Of a stretch of 64,000 nt of DNA, positions 25,369 to 34,112 are shown piece after piece. The notes under the pieces are model-generated. The model saw nothing but the letters and a program-made list of their open reading frames with translations, was not told the origin of the DNA and searched no databases. This stretch comes from Desulforhabdus amnigena (GTDB lineage: Bacteria > Desulfobacterota > Syntrophobacteria > Syntrophobacterales > Syntrophobacteraceae), in contig NZ_BSDR01000001.1 of the NCBI RefSeq assembly GCF_027925305.1, forward strand, positions 3,614,501 to 3,678,500. The letters run 5' to 3'. The translations under genes and the position numbers were made by a program. Each line of letters begins with the position of its first letter. The first letter of the stretch is position 1.

Positions 25369-26334
25369 ATGCAGGTATCCAAAGAGAAAAAACTTGAGAT
25401 GCTCCGTTCCATGCTCCTCTCTCGCCGGTTTGAAGAGTCCCTTGTGGAGCTTTGCAAAATCCAGGGAAAAATTCCCGGGATGATGATCCTTTGCACGGGG
25501 CAGGAGGCGGTGGGGTCGGGTGTCTGCTCTGCTTTGAATCCGGAAGACGTGATCATCTCCAACCATCGCAGCCATAACCATCTTCTTGCAAAGGGGGCGG
25601 ATCCCAAGGCGCTCATGGCCGAGATCTACGGCAAGAAGACGGGCTGCAACAAAGGCAAGAGCGGAACCTTGCACCTGGCCGTGCCCGAGATCAACGCTCC
25701 CTGTACGAGCACCGTCGTGGGGGGAGGGCTTCCCATTTCCGTTGGTGTGGCCTTCGCTCAGAAATACAAAAATGAAAAGAGTGTGACCGTCTGTCTCTTC
25801 GGAGACGGTGCCGCCGATGAGGGGTCCTTTCATGAGGCTCTGAACCTGGCGAGCCTTTGGGACCTTCCGGTCATCTTTGTTTGTGAGAACAATCTCTATG
25901 CCGGAGCTCAACGTTACGAAGAGCACACAAAGGTGAAGAACATTGCGGATCGGGCGGTGGGCTACGCCATTGCCGGAGAGATCGTCGACGGCAATGATGC
26001 GGTAGCGGTCTTTGAAGCGACTCGAAGAGCCAGGGAACGTGCCGTGTCAGGACAGGGGCCTACCCTCATTGAATGCAAGACCTACCGCTGCAGGGGGCAT
26101 GGGGAGGCCGATCCTCAGCATTACCAGCCCAAGGATGAAATTGCGGAATGGACGGAAAAATGCCCCATCCCAAGGCTTCGTGGCGAGCTGCTCTCGGAGG
26201 GGTGGATCACCGACAAAGAGCTGCAAGAGCTGGAAAAAGAGATCGAAAAGATGGTGGCGGACGCGGTGCGGTTCGCAGAAGAGAGCCCCTGGCCCGACCT
26301 GGAGGAAGCCTTGGAAGATGTGTATGTCTCGTGA
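25369..26334 (+). CDS. Thiamine-diphosphate dehydrogenase E1 alpha subunit (pyruvate/acetoin type)
   Basis: 321 residues. Thiamine-diphosphate motif GDGAADEGSFHEALNLASLW ending in CENN (about 146-173), plus RSHNHLLAKG and GKSGTLHL, which are typical for PdhA/AcoA alpha subunits. It catalyses oxidative decarboxylation of a 2-oxo acid, or acetoin cleavage, with the beta subunit next to it. GGGAGA precedes the ATG. No lipoyl E2 or E3 gene follows, so these must be elsewhere or the pair acts with another acceptor. Substrate cannot be fixed from sequence; the AcoA branch looks as likely as PdhA. Confidence 0.88.
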   Translation: MQVSKEKKLEMLRSMLLSRRFEESLVELCKIQGKIPGMMILCTGQEAVGSGVCSALNPEDVIISNHRSHNHLLAKGADPKALMAEIYGKKTGCNKGKSGTLHLAVPEINAPCTSTVVGGGLPISVGVAFAQKYKNEKSVTVCLFGDGAADEGSFHEALNLASLWDLPVIFVCENNLYAGAQRYEEHTKVKNIADRAVGYAIAGEIVDGNDAVAVFEATRRARERAVSGQGPTLIECKTYRCRGHGEADPQHYQPKDEIAEWTEKCPIPRLRGELLSEGWITDKELQELEKEIEKMVADAVRFAEESPWPDLEEALEDVYVS

Positions 26335-26377
26335 GAAGAGTGCGCACACTTTTGATCTTTGCAAGAAGGATAAAGCC

Positions 26378-27355
26378 ATGCAGCAACTAGGAATGGGACA
26401 GGCCGTGAATCAGGCTTTGAGAGAAGAAATGGCTCGTAATCCCGATGTCTTCATCGCCGGCGAAGGCGTCGGGGTGAGCATACACGATAACCCGATGCTT
26501 CCTACGGCCGGTTTGCTCAGGGAATTTGGACCCGGCCGGGTGAAGGACACTCCCGTTTCAGAAGCCGCCATTGCAGGCCTCGCTGTGGGTGCAGCAGTCG
26601 CAGGGCTCAGGCCCGTGGTGGAAATCATGTTCAACCCCTTCTTTACCCTTGCCTCGGACATGATCGTCAATCATGCCGCCAAGCTCCGGTACCTGTCCGG
26701 AGGAAAATCCACCTTTCCCCTGGTGGTCCGCATCAAGAGCGGAGCCGGTTTCGGTGCGGGATGTCAGCACTCGCACAACCTGGAAGCCTGGGTGGCCCAC
26801 TGCCCGGGGCTCAAGGTGGTGATGCCTTCCACGCCGGCCGATGCCAAAGGGCTCTTGAAATCGGCCATTCGGGACGATGATCCCGTGATTTTCATCGAAG
26901 ACATGATGCTCTATTTCGCACCGGGGCCCGTTCCCGATGAGGAATATCTCATCCCCATGGGAAAGGCTGACATAAAGCGCAAGGGCCAAGACGCGACCAT
27001 CGTCACCTGGTCCAAGATGCTCGGAGTTGCCATGAAAGCGGCGGATCGTCTGGCAGAAGAGGGCGTGCAGGTGGAAGTGGTGGATCTACGCACGCTGGTG
27101 CCCCTGGACAAGGAGACCGTACTTTCGTCAGTGCGCAAGACGGGGCGGTTGGTCGTACTTCATGAAGCGACCAGGACCGGGGGATTTGCAGGAGAAATCT
27201 GCGCCGTCGTCACGGAAGAAGCCTTCAGCAGTCTCAAGGCCCCTTTCAGACGGGTCACTGGTCCGGATATCCCCGTACCCGTCAGTCCTCCTCTGGAAAG
27301 GTTCTACATTCCCGATGAGGAGAAATTGATTGAGGCCGTCAGGGAAATTCTTTAG
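26378..27355 (+). CDS. Thiamine-diphosphate dehydrogenase E1 beta subunit
   Basis: 325 residues from ATG 26378 (AGAAGGA upstream), beginning MQQLGMGQAVNQALREEMAR as E1 beta subunits do. The frame is open further up and overlaps the alpha gene; an ATG at 26326 would add about 17 residues. Visible are EGVGVSIHDNP, VKDTPVSEAAIAGLAVGAA, GGKSTFPLVVRIKSG and the C-terminal transketolase domain (VVDLRTLVPLDKETVLSSV). It forms an alpha2-beta2 E1 with the upstream gene. No E2 follows. Confidence 0.9.
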   Translation: MQQLGMGQAVNQALREEMARNPDVFIAGEGVGVSIHDNPMLPTAGLLREFGPGRVKDTPVSEAAIAGLAVGAAVAGLRPVVEIMFNPFFTLASDMIVNHAAKLRYLSGGKSTFPLVVRIKSGAGFGAGCQHSHNLEAWVAHCPGLKVVMPSTPADAKGLLKSAIRDDDPVIFIEDMMLYFAPGPVPDEEYLIPMGKADIKRKGQDATIVTWSKMLGVAMKAADRLAEEGVQVEVVDLRTLVPLDKETVLSSVRKTGRLVVLHEATRTGGFAGEICAVVTEEAFSSLKAPFRRVTGPDIPVPVSPPLERFYIPDEEKLIEAVREIL

Positions 27356-27505
27356 GATCTGGCCTGTAGTGCCTGAGGTGCTGGAATGTGTCGGATGGTA
27401 TGAATGTGAATATTGGAGGATTTTTTTTTTGACTATATTTTTTATTTGATGCATCTTGCGGCACAGGTTTTTGTTCATTTATAGAAAAATGATTCGATTG
27501 TTTTC

Positions 27506-27533
27506 TTGCCTTTTGATTTTTTAAGTTTACAAT
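27506..27533 (+). promoter_or_regulatory. Probable promoter of the cold-shock gene
   Basis: TTGCCT (27506-27511), 16-base spacer, TACAAT (27528-27533), start near 27540. This leaves a 5' untranslated leader of about 130 bases, as is usual for cspA-type mRNAs. The rest of 27356-27505 has no gene. Confidence 0.45.
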
Positions 27534-27672
27534 CATCGGAGTCCAAGAAGTACGGTATTTTGGGGTATGCAGGAAATCGGTCTTTCGCCTATGAAGAGAG
27601 CGCTTCCCGATGAGCTTCAAAGTAACGCACAAAAACAAAACAAGAATGAAAAGATTTGAAAGGAATTGAAAG

Positions 27673-27873
27673 ATGGCTCAAGGCCAGGTGAAATGGTTCA
27701 ACGACCAAAAAGGCTATGGATTTATTTCGGATGACAGCGGGAAAGATCTTTTTGTGCATTTCAGCGCTATTGAGGGCGAAGGCTTCAAGAGCTTGCAAGA
27801 AGGCCAACGGGTGAGCTTTGATGAGGAAAAGGGCGCCAAAGGGCCTCAGGCGGTCAGAGTGAGAAAGCTCTAA
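27673..27873 (+). CDS. cspA: Cold-shock protein, CspA family
   Basis: 66 residues, a single cold-shock OB-fold domain. [20 protein letters not shown] contains RNP-1 (KGYGFI) and [11 protein letters not shown] contains RNP-2. It binds single-stranded RNA/DNA as an RNA chaperone. GAAAGGAATTG before the ATG is the ribosome site, and a terminator follows at 27916. Single-gene unit with a long leader. Confidence 0.96.
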   Translation: MAQGQVKWFNDQKGYGFISDDSGKDLFVHFSAIEGEGFKSLQEGQRVSFDEEKGAKGPQAVRVRKL

Positions 27874-27915
27874 TGATTTTCTGAGAGATAATACAATATC
27901 TTGAATAATGAAAAA

Positions 27916-27938
27916 GTCGGAGTCACCTCCGGCTTTTT
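27916..27938 (+). terminator. Rho-independent terminator of cspA
   Basis: GTCGGAG-TCAC-CTCCGGC (one G-U pair) followed by TTTTTCT, 43 bases after the stop codon. Confidence 0.8.
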
Positions 27939-28029
27939 CTGTTTTAAAGCATATTCTTCTATCCTATCAATGCCGGGCTCCCATTCTCTTTTGTGGCAGC
28001 CGGTTTTGCAAATAGAGGGAAGGAGAGAA

Positions 28030-28689
28030 ATGAAGATTTTTGAAGGACTGTATGGATTCCTCTGGAATTCGATGGCGGCAAACAATTGCAATACGTACCT
28101 CATTGACGGTCCTGCCCGTGTGCTCATCGATCCCGGGCATCTGCGTTTGTTTGAGCACGTAGCGATAGGGCTCGAAGAAGCAGGGCTGGGGCTTGGTGAT
28201 ATTGATCTGGTGATCACGACCCATGCTCACCCCGATCATCTCGAATCCATAAAGCTGTTCAAAAATTACCCCACACTTTTCGCCATTCACCAAAAGGACT
28301 GGGCCCTGGTGAAAGAGATGGGGGCCTATCTGGGTGCGGTTTCGGACGTGGATTCTTATGCGCCTGACTTTTTTCTGACGGAAGGCGATCTGAAGGTCAA
28401 GGGGATGGAATTTCATGTGGTTCATACGCCCGGGCATTCTCCCGGCTCCATTTCTCTTTACTGGCCGGAACACAAGGCGCTTTTTACGGGAGACGTGATT
28501 TTTAAGGATGGTCTTGGACGTACGGACCTTCCGGGTGGTAACGGAGAGACTCTCAAGCAAAGCATCAAAAGGCTCTCTTTATTGGATGCTGAATGGATGT
28601 TTCCTGGCCACGGCGGATTCATTTCGGGCGCCGACCGGGTCCAGTCGAATTTTGAGCGGGTGGAGAAGTACTGGTTCGGCTTTATCTGA
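28030..28689 (+). CDS. Metallo-beta-lactamase-fold hydrolase
   Basis: 219 residues. The zinc-binding motif is VITTHAHPDHLESI (HxHxDH, about residues 60-73), with further ligands in VVHTPGHSPGSISLY and ALFTGDVIF and the last His in MFPGHGGFISG. This is the glyoxalase II-like branch of the fold. GGAAGGAGAG precedes ATG 28030, so the longer frame from 27901, which crosses the cspA terminator, is rejected. Substrate unknown; thioesters are usual for the branch. Confidence 0.9.
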   Translation: MKIFEGLYGFLWNSMAANNCNTYLIDGPARVLIDPGHLRLFEHVAIGLEEAGLGLGDIDLVITTHAHPDHLESIKLFKNYPTLFAIHQKDWALVKEMGAYLGAVSDVDSYAPDFFLTEGDLKVKGMEFHVVHTPGHSPGSISLYWPEHKALFTGDVIFKDGLGRTDLPGGNGETLKQSIKRLSLLDAEWMFPGHGGFISGADRVQSNFERVEKYWFGFI

Positions 28690-28904
28690 GGCAAGAACGG
28701 GAGCGAACCCTGTTCCTGGAATGACATGTCGCGTTTCAAGGCTCAACGCGACCTGCGTGCTTTCCAAGATCCCGTCTTCTCTACATCGAGTCCGTAGGTT
28801 GCGTTGAATGGAATGAAACCCAACAGACAATGAAGCATGGGCGATGTTGTCGGATTTACGCATGTTTCATGTCGGCCGGGTTTATCCGCGAGCAGCGAAA
28901 CGGA

Positions 28905-29438
28905 TTATGTGATGCTGCTCAACCGGCGGATCTCCCTGTCGAGCATTGCCTCAAACCTCTTCCGGCCTTCAATTTGTGCTTTGGGCCACTCCGGAGAGGC
29001 ATCCAGATTGGGGACGACGGCTGTCCCGGAAATCCCTTTTGTGGAGAGGGCTTTCACCATACCGGCCATGATGTCATGAGCTGCAGACTCAAGATGCTTC
29101 CGGTAATCCTCCAAGATGGATATTATTCCATGAACATCGAGGCTGCAAACATCGGAGAGGAGCGTCAGCAGCATGTGATTGTCCCGGTCCGGGTCCAGAC
29201 GACCCGCTATCAGCCGGATGACTGTGGTGTTGTCGGAAGCCGTTGACGATTCCTTGAGAGAATGCAGTTCTCTTTTGAATTGCTCCACTGTCAGGATTTT
29301 ATCCTGGTACTTCTGGAGCAGTCCCTTCAGATTGTCCCTGAATTCAGAAAGGGCTTGCTCCCGCTTTTCCTCTTCGGTCAGGGTCAAGTTTCTTGTCCGT
29401 TCCATGACAAGGTCAAGGGTGCTTTTGATTTCTGCCAT
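28905..29438 (-). CDS. Hypothetical coiled-coil protein
   Basis: 177 residues, charged, mostly helical, no signal peptide or membrane segment. The first 70 residues (LTLTEEEKREQALSEFRDNL and LLQKYQDKILTVEQFKREL) look like coiled coil. No family is recognised with certainty. GAGGTAAG lies upstream of ATG 29438. It is in the same direction as the cNMP-HDOD gene at 29648, about 200 bp downstream of it. Confidence 0.65.
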   Translation of the reverse strand: MAEIKSTLDLVMERTRNLTLTEEEKREQALSEFRDNLKGLLQKYQDKILTVEQFKRELHSLKESSTASDNTTVIRLIAGRLDPDRDNHMLLTLLSDVCSLDVHGIISILEDYRKHLESAAHDIMAGMVKALSTKGISGTAVVPNLDASPEWPKAQIEGRKRFEAMLDREIRRLSSIT

Positions 29439-29647
29439 GAGTCTATCTTACCTCGCATAGATTAGAGGGGGCGCTTGCTCTCGCACCGTATTTGGGTATG
29501 AACGGTGGTGCCTTTTGGGTTCTTTTACTTGTATTTATGCTATCCAAGGTGAAATGCTTGGAAGACCTAGCATTTTCAGAACGAATTTTCAAGGCTTTCA
29601 ACCATTGCTTCACCCGGTTATGCCGGGGAGAGGGGGGGCCGCCGGTG

Positions 29648-31006
29648 CTAGGCGATATTTTGCAAGGGATTTTTTTGCCTGGCCATGATAAAGGAACGAA
29701 CATGCTTCGGTAGGGTATTCACCTTTGCATCGGTATTCGACAGGATACATCTTTGCACCAATTCTTCAATAGAGACGCCTGAAAATCTTACCAACCTCAT
29801 GTATTCGGCCAGGAAGGGGTTTTTCAAGGAGTTCTCCGTGTTTCCATCCAGGTACTCGTAGGCTGCATGAGCTATATAGAGCAGGGCAATGTTTTCCTTG
29901 TATTCCGTGGGGAGTGACGATGGAGGGGCAAATTCCGGAAATCGTTGATACTCGATGCTCTGGCAGATGTTTTCAGGAAGGTTCCATGCTCTCAACAGAA
30001 TGGCTCCAATTTTACAAGTATCCAGCATATCTACGAAAAAAGCCATTTTGGGGTTTTGCTTTTTCAACAAAAGGGTGACGCTTTTTCCAATGTCATGGAG
30101 CAGTGCGATCGTACTGGCTGTGGATGCTTTTCTGCGGTCATAATGCTGGCCGATCAGGAAGACCAGGTGGGAGATGATGACCGAGTGATCATGCAGTTGC
30201 CGGAATTCCGGGGTGTTGGGCATCGTTTTGCGCAGGCCGTTGGAGACGACGATTTGGTACACCTGGTTGAACCCGAGATAAGTGATGGCGTATTGAATGT
30301 CTGAAATCTTCTGACTCAGGCTGTAATATGCGGAATTGATGGTCTTCAGGATCTGGCTTACAAGAGAAGGATCTTCCTTGGCCGATTCGGTCACTTCCCG
30401 TGCAGAGCTCTCATCGTCGGTAATGAGTTGAATGATTCTGTTGGTGTAAAGGGGCAGGCTGGGCAAGTTCTTGAACATGTTCAGAATCATTTCAGACTTG
30501 TCATACGGTCGGCTCTGCTGATCCATATATGTGACGATGTACTTTGCCAGGTATTCGTTTCTTGTGGAAAGAGTTTCCTGATCGCGGCTCAACTTGTGAT
30601 TTTCGGAGTGCGCCAGGTCGCTGACTTTCTTCCGGATATACGTCTCAAGCGGCCGGTCCAGCATCCTCAATGCGGTATCATCCAGGGCCAGTACCGTGGA
30701 AGTCTCTTTTGCAATGACGGAAGCGACCTTCTTGGGAGTTTTCAGGAAGACTCCCTCGCCGATCCAATCTCCCTTTGTGAAAGTCACAAACTGCCGCGGA
30801 GCGTCCTTGCTCTCGCCGGTGACTCTGAAAGCACCTTTAAGCACCAGATAGATGGTGGAATCTTTATCCCCTTCTCTGAATAGAAACTCACCGGTTTCAT
30901 AATTTTTGATTTTTCCGGTATCGTGGAGGATATGGACTTCCTGGGGGCCCAGTTCATAGATCGAGGGGGGTAAAACGGGTGTGGACTTCTTGAAAAACCA
31001 TCTCAT
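29648..31006 (-). CDS. cNMP-binding domain fused to HDOD regulator
   Basis: 452 residues. Residues ~25-125 form a cyclic-nucleotide-binding domain (GEFLFREGDKDSTIYLVLKG, GDWIGEGVFL). Residues ~180-400 form an HDOD domain (LPSLPLYTNRIIQLITDD, YYSLSQKISDIQYAITYLGF, ALLHDIGKSVTLLL). HDOD proteins are non-catalytic HD-type signalling proteins. The fusion suggests a sensor of intracellular cNMP or another effector. GGAG is eight bases before ATG 31006. Isolated gene; output partner unknown. Confidence 0.88.
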   Translation of the reverse strand: MRWFFKKSTPVLPPSIYELGPQEVHILHDTGKIKNYETGEFLFREGDKDSTIYLVLKGAFRVTGESKDAPRQFVTFTKGDWIGEGVFLKTPKKVASVIAKETSTVLALDDTALRMLDRPLETYIRKKVSDLAHSENHKLSRDQETLSTRNEYLAKYIVTYMDQQSRPYDKSEMILNMFKNLPSLPLYTNRIIQLITDDESSAREVTESAKEDPSLVSQILKTINSAYYSLSQKISDIQYAITYLGFNQVYQIVVSNGLRKTMPNTPEFRQLHDHSVIISHLVFLIGQHYDRRKASTASTIALLHDIGKSVTLLLKKQNPKMAFFVDMLDTCKIGAILLRAWNLPENICQSIEYQRFPEFAPPSSLPTEYKENIALLYIAHAAYEYLDGNTENSLKNPFLAEYMRLVRFSGVSIEELVQRCILSNTDAKVNTLPKHVRSFIMARQKNPLQNIA

Positions 31007-31494
31007 GCCGATAACTCCATTGATCTCGATGCGAAAAATATGCTTCCCGGAAATCTTTCACTATTCGGTGGAAACCGCCAAACAGGAGCAAGAAATGAAT
31101 TCGACCCGCAAGCTGATAAGGAGATTCCCAGCCGGTCATGCCAGGGATCCCGTTTTTTCATAATCGGTCACACGCACTGATCGCATTATTTTTATTTGAG
31201 ATATTTTCGAAAAAACATTGTGATACGATGCCTTGATCCAGGTTTGAAGCTTTGAACGCAATGGGCACTTTTCATCATCCTGTCCTCCACCGATTTGGAA
31301 GATCACAATCAGATGAAAAAGGAACACGGAGTGTTGAGCATTGACACATTTGGTGGGCACTCATAAATAGAATGACTGGACATTCTGTCACTGTCAATAA
31401 TACCTCCCTCGGGGAAGGGGCTTTGGAATTTTAAGAGCACCTGCGACCGGGCTGAGGGAATGACGAAATAGACGAATTCTTGGGAGGTGACATC
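31007..31494. other. Divergent intergenic region
   Basis: About 490 bp between the cNMP-HDOD gene and the thioredoxin reductase gene. No coding sequence, tRNA or clear repeat was seen; it should hold both promoters. Confidence 0.5.
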
Positions 31495-33144
31495 ATGCCA
31501 AGGCGAGAAAATGTGTCTTCGAGAAATGAAGGCTTTCTAGGGGCTGAACTCGAAAAACAGCTCAAGGAAATGTTCAAAGGATTGCCTCATAGCATCCCCA
31601 TATATCTCTTTACCCGAAAAGGGGAGAACGACATTCTCAACCAGGCGGCAAGAGAGGTCATCAAAGCCTTCACGCAACTCTCTTCCAAGGTGGAATTGAA
31701 AGAACTGGAACTGAGTGACAAACGGGCCAAAGAGTGGAAAGTGCATGGTTCTCCGACCATTGTTTTCGCTCCCGACCGTTATTCCATCCGCTATTTAGGT
31801 GCGCCCTACGGGGAGGAGGGACGAACGTTCCTAGAGATGCTCATCCTGTTGGGGCTCCAGATGAGCAATCTTTCGGAACAGTCCATCAATGTCGTGAATA
31901 AAATTGATGCTCCCAGAGAGATCAAGGTCTTCGTCAGCCCTACCTGTCCCTATTGTCCCGACCAGGCCTTGCATGCCGTAAAGGCGGCCATCGAAAAGCC
32001 GGAGTTGATTTCCCTGCAAATCATCGATATCCAAGCCAATCCCGATCTGGCCACAAAGTATTCGGCCTTCAGTGTGCCCCAGGTTTTTGCCAACGATATC
32101 CTCATTGCCCAGGGGGCTCAACCGGAAGAGCTTTTTGTTTCCTCCCTGCAGAAACTGGAACCCCAGACCATTTTCATACCTGACATCGAGGGGGAAACCA
32201 TCGAAACCGATCTGGTCATCGTGGGCGGAGGGCCCGCAGGCCTTGCTGCGGGAATTTATGCCGTTCGCAGCGGGCTCAAGACCGCTGTGGTGGAGCGCGG
32301 GCCTTTGGGAGGGCAGGTGGCCACGACGCCCATCGTGGAAAACTATCCTGGATTCACACGCGTTCCGGGGAAGACTCTTGTGGATATCATGGTGAGTCAT
32401 GCCCTGGAGTACGTGCAAATCTTTCAGGGAGAAGAAGTCCTGGAAATCAACCCGGGGGAAACCATAGAAGTGAAAACGAGCCGGCGAAAATTCCTGACCC
32501 GTGCGGTGATGCTCGCTACGGGAGCCACTTACAGGCATCTCGGAATTCCCGGAGAATCCAGACTTTCAGGACGTGGCGTCAGCTATTGCGCGACATGCGA
32601 CGGCACCCTTTTCAAGGGGAAAAGAGTCGTTGTGGTAGGGGGAGGAAACAGCGCCGTCACGGAAGCCCTGTATCTGCGTAACATCGGTGTGGAAGTCACG
32701 CTGGTGCACAGAAGGGATACGCTTCGAGCTCAGGAGCATCTCGCCCGCAACATTCCACTCAACGATATTCCTGTTCTCTGGAATACAGAGGTTAAGGAGA
32801 TCAAAGGGAGGGAGCGGGTCAGCGAAGTCATTTTGTACAACAACAAAACGGGGGAAACCAAAAGCCTTGAAACCGACGGAGTGTTCATCGCCATCGGCTA
32901 CAACCCCACCGTGGATCTGGCTCAAAAAACGGGGATCGAACTCACTCCCGACGGATTTATCAAACATGATTCCCATCATCGGACCAACATAAGAGGAATC
33001 TATTCGGCGGGCGACGTGGAGGGCGGTTACAAGCAGATCGTCACCGCCATAGGGCAGGGCACAGAAGCGGCCCTCTCTATCTACGAAGATCTGAGCCATC
33101 CCTACTGGGAGGCGGAAAAAGACAAGGAACAGAAAAGCGCCTGA
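31495..33144 (+). CDS. Thioredoxin reductase-like protein with N-terminal double glutaredoxin/thioredoxin part
   Basis: 549 residues, AhpF-like layout. Residues ~30-220 hold two thioredoxin folds: the first lacks a CxxC, the second has SPTCPYCPDQ (Cys151, Cys154). From ~230 follows a flavoprotein of the TrxR class: FAD site VIVGGGPAGLAAGIYAVRSG, redox-active SYCATCDGTLFKGK, NAD(P)-site VVVVGGGNSAVTEALYL, and GIYSAGDVEGG near the end. It probably moves electrons from NAD(P)H to a disulfide partner, maybe a peroxiredoxin. GGGAGGTGA precedes ATG 31495. No ahpC is adjacent. Confidence 0.88.
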   Translation: MPRRENVSSRNEGFLGAELEKQLKEMFKGLPHSIPIYLFTRKGENDILNQAAREVIKAFTQLSSKVELKELELSDKRAKEWKVHGSPTIVFAPDRYSIRYLGAPYGEEGRTFLEMLILLGLQMSNLSEQSINVVNKIDAPREIKVFVSPTCPYCPDQALHAVKAAIEKPELISLQIIDIQANPDLATKYSAFSVPQVFANDILIAQGAQPEELFVSSLQKLEPQTIFIPDIEGETIETDLVIVGGGPAGLAAGIYAVRSGLKTAVVERGPLGGQVATTPIVENYPGFTRVPGKTLVDIMVSHALEYVQIFQGEEVLEINPGETIEVKTSRRKFLTRAVMLATGATYRHLGIPGESRLSGRGVSYCATCDGTLFKGKRVVVVGGGNSAVTEALYLRNIGVEVTLVHRRDTLRAQEHLARNIPLNDIPVLWNTEVKEIKGRERVSEVILYNNKTGETKSLETDGVFIAIGYNPTVDLAQKTGIELTPDGFIKHDSHHRTNIRGIYSAGDVEGGYKQIVTAIGQGTEAALSIYEDLSHPYWEAEKDKEQKSA

Positions 33145-33182
33145 GAGAGTAAAAGGGGGGGGCAGAGAGGCACTCGATATTT

Positions 33183-34031
33183 TCACACGAGGGCGGCGGC
33201 TGATTCAGGAATCCAGCAGCGCCGTCCGTCGTTGAGTTCAATGTGATACCAACCGATGCGCTTTTCGATGAGTTTGAATTCCGTTCCTGCGTGCAGCGGT
33301 TCCTTGAATGTGGGTTCAAAGGTCGTACTGTCTCCTTTGCGGGCGATGACTTCCTCAGCAAGGACGACGCCCGAATGAATGCGGGATTGCTCGAAAGCTT
33401 CCACTCCGATGGAACCGGCGAGGAGGATGCTCAAAACGGCAAAAGCCGAAACGCTGCGTTTTAGCCAGGTGGATTTTCTGAAAAGATAGATGGTAGAGCA
33501 AAGCCAGATCAGATTGAAAAAAACAAGGAAAATCAAGCCCCTGGTGAATAAACTCATGTCGTAATGCCAAAAAAAGAGAGCATGGAACAGCCGGGTCTGG
33601 GGCTTTGCATCGATCTTGTCCAAACAGCGGCTCCTGGCGAACGCCAGGTTTTGCTGAAGATTGACGTCGTTTGGGATGAATTTTTCCGCTCTCCGATAGT
33701 TCAAAACAGCCTTTCCCAGGTCTCCCAGGCGAAAGTAAATATTTCCCAGGTTGTAATAGAGCTTTCCGTTTTCGATATCGCCTTCCCTCACGATGCTTTC
33801 AAAAGAAAGAGCCGCTTTCTGAAAGAGGCCTTTTGCCTGTTCCGGCCGGCTTTTGAGAAGTTCGTTTCCCCGCCGGAAGGCAGCTTCTCCGTTTCGGTAT
33901 AGATTCCAGAGACCTGTCTGGTCCAACCCTGCGCTCCTCACCGGATTTGGCAGAGAAAAAAATATCACCATGATTAGAAAAAGATACTTTCCCATGATGT
34001 TACGCTGTATTCTTTTTTGTGAAACAACCAT
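33183..34031 (-). CDS. batE: BatE-like TPR protein with C-terminal SH3 domain
   Basis: 282 residues. Signal peptide or anchor (KYLFLIMVIFFSLPNP), TPR segment (GKLYYNLGNIYFRLGDLGKA), two membrane helices (about 165-225) and a C-terminal bacterial SH3-like part (RIGWYHIELNDGRRCWIPES). This is the BatE architecture. ATG 34031 has AAGGT upstream; ATG 33995 is an alternative that gives a shorter signal peptide. Last gene of the MoxR/Bat cluster, 81 bp after batD. Confidence 0.8.
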   Translation of the reverse strand: MVVSQKRIQRNIMGKYLFLIMVIFFSLPNPVRSAGLDQTGLWNLYRNGEAAFRRGNELLKSRPEQAKGLFQKAALSFESIVREGDIENGKLYYNLGNIYFRLGDLGKAVLNYRRAEKFIPNDVNLQQNLAFARSRCLDKIDAKPQTRLFHALFFWHYDMSLFTRGLIFLVFFNLIWLCSTIYLFRKSTWLKRSVSAFAVLSILLAGSIGVEAFEQSRIHSGVVLAEEVIARKGDSTTFEPTFKEPLHAGTEFKLIEKRIGWYHIELNDGRRCWIPESAAALV

Positions 34032-34112
34032 ATGGTTTCTATTACCTTATTTTTTCCCGAAGCCTCAGGGCAGGAACATGAAATGCCTGGTTCCCGCCCA
34101 ATCCCTTCTATT

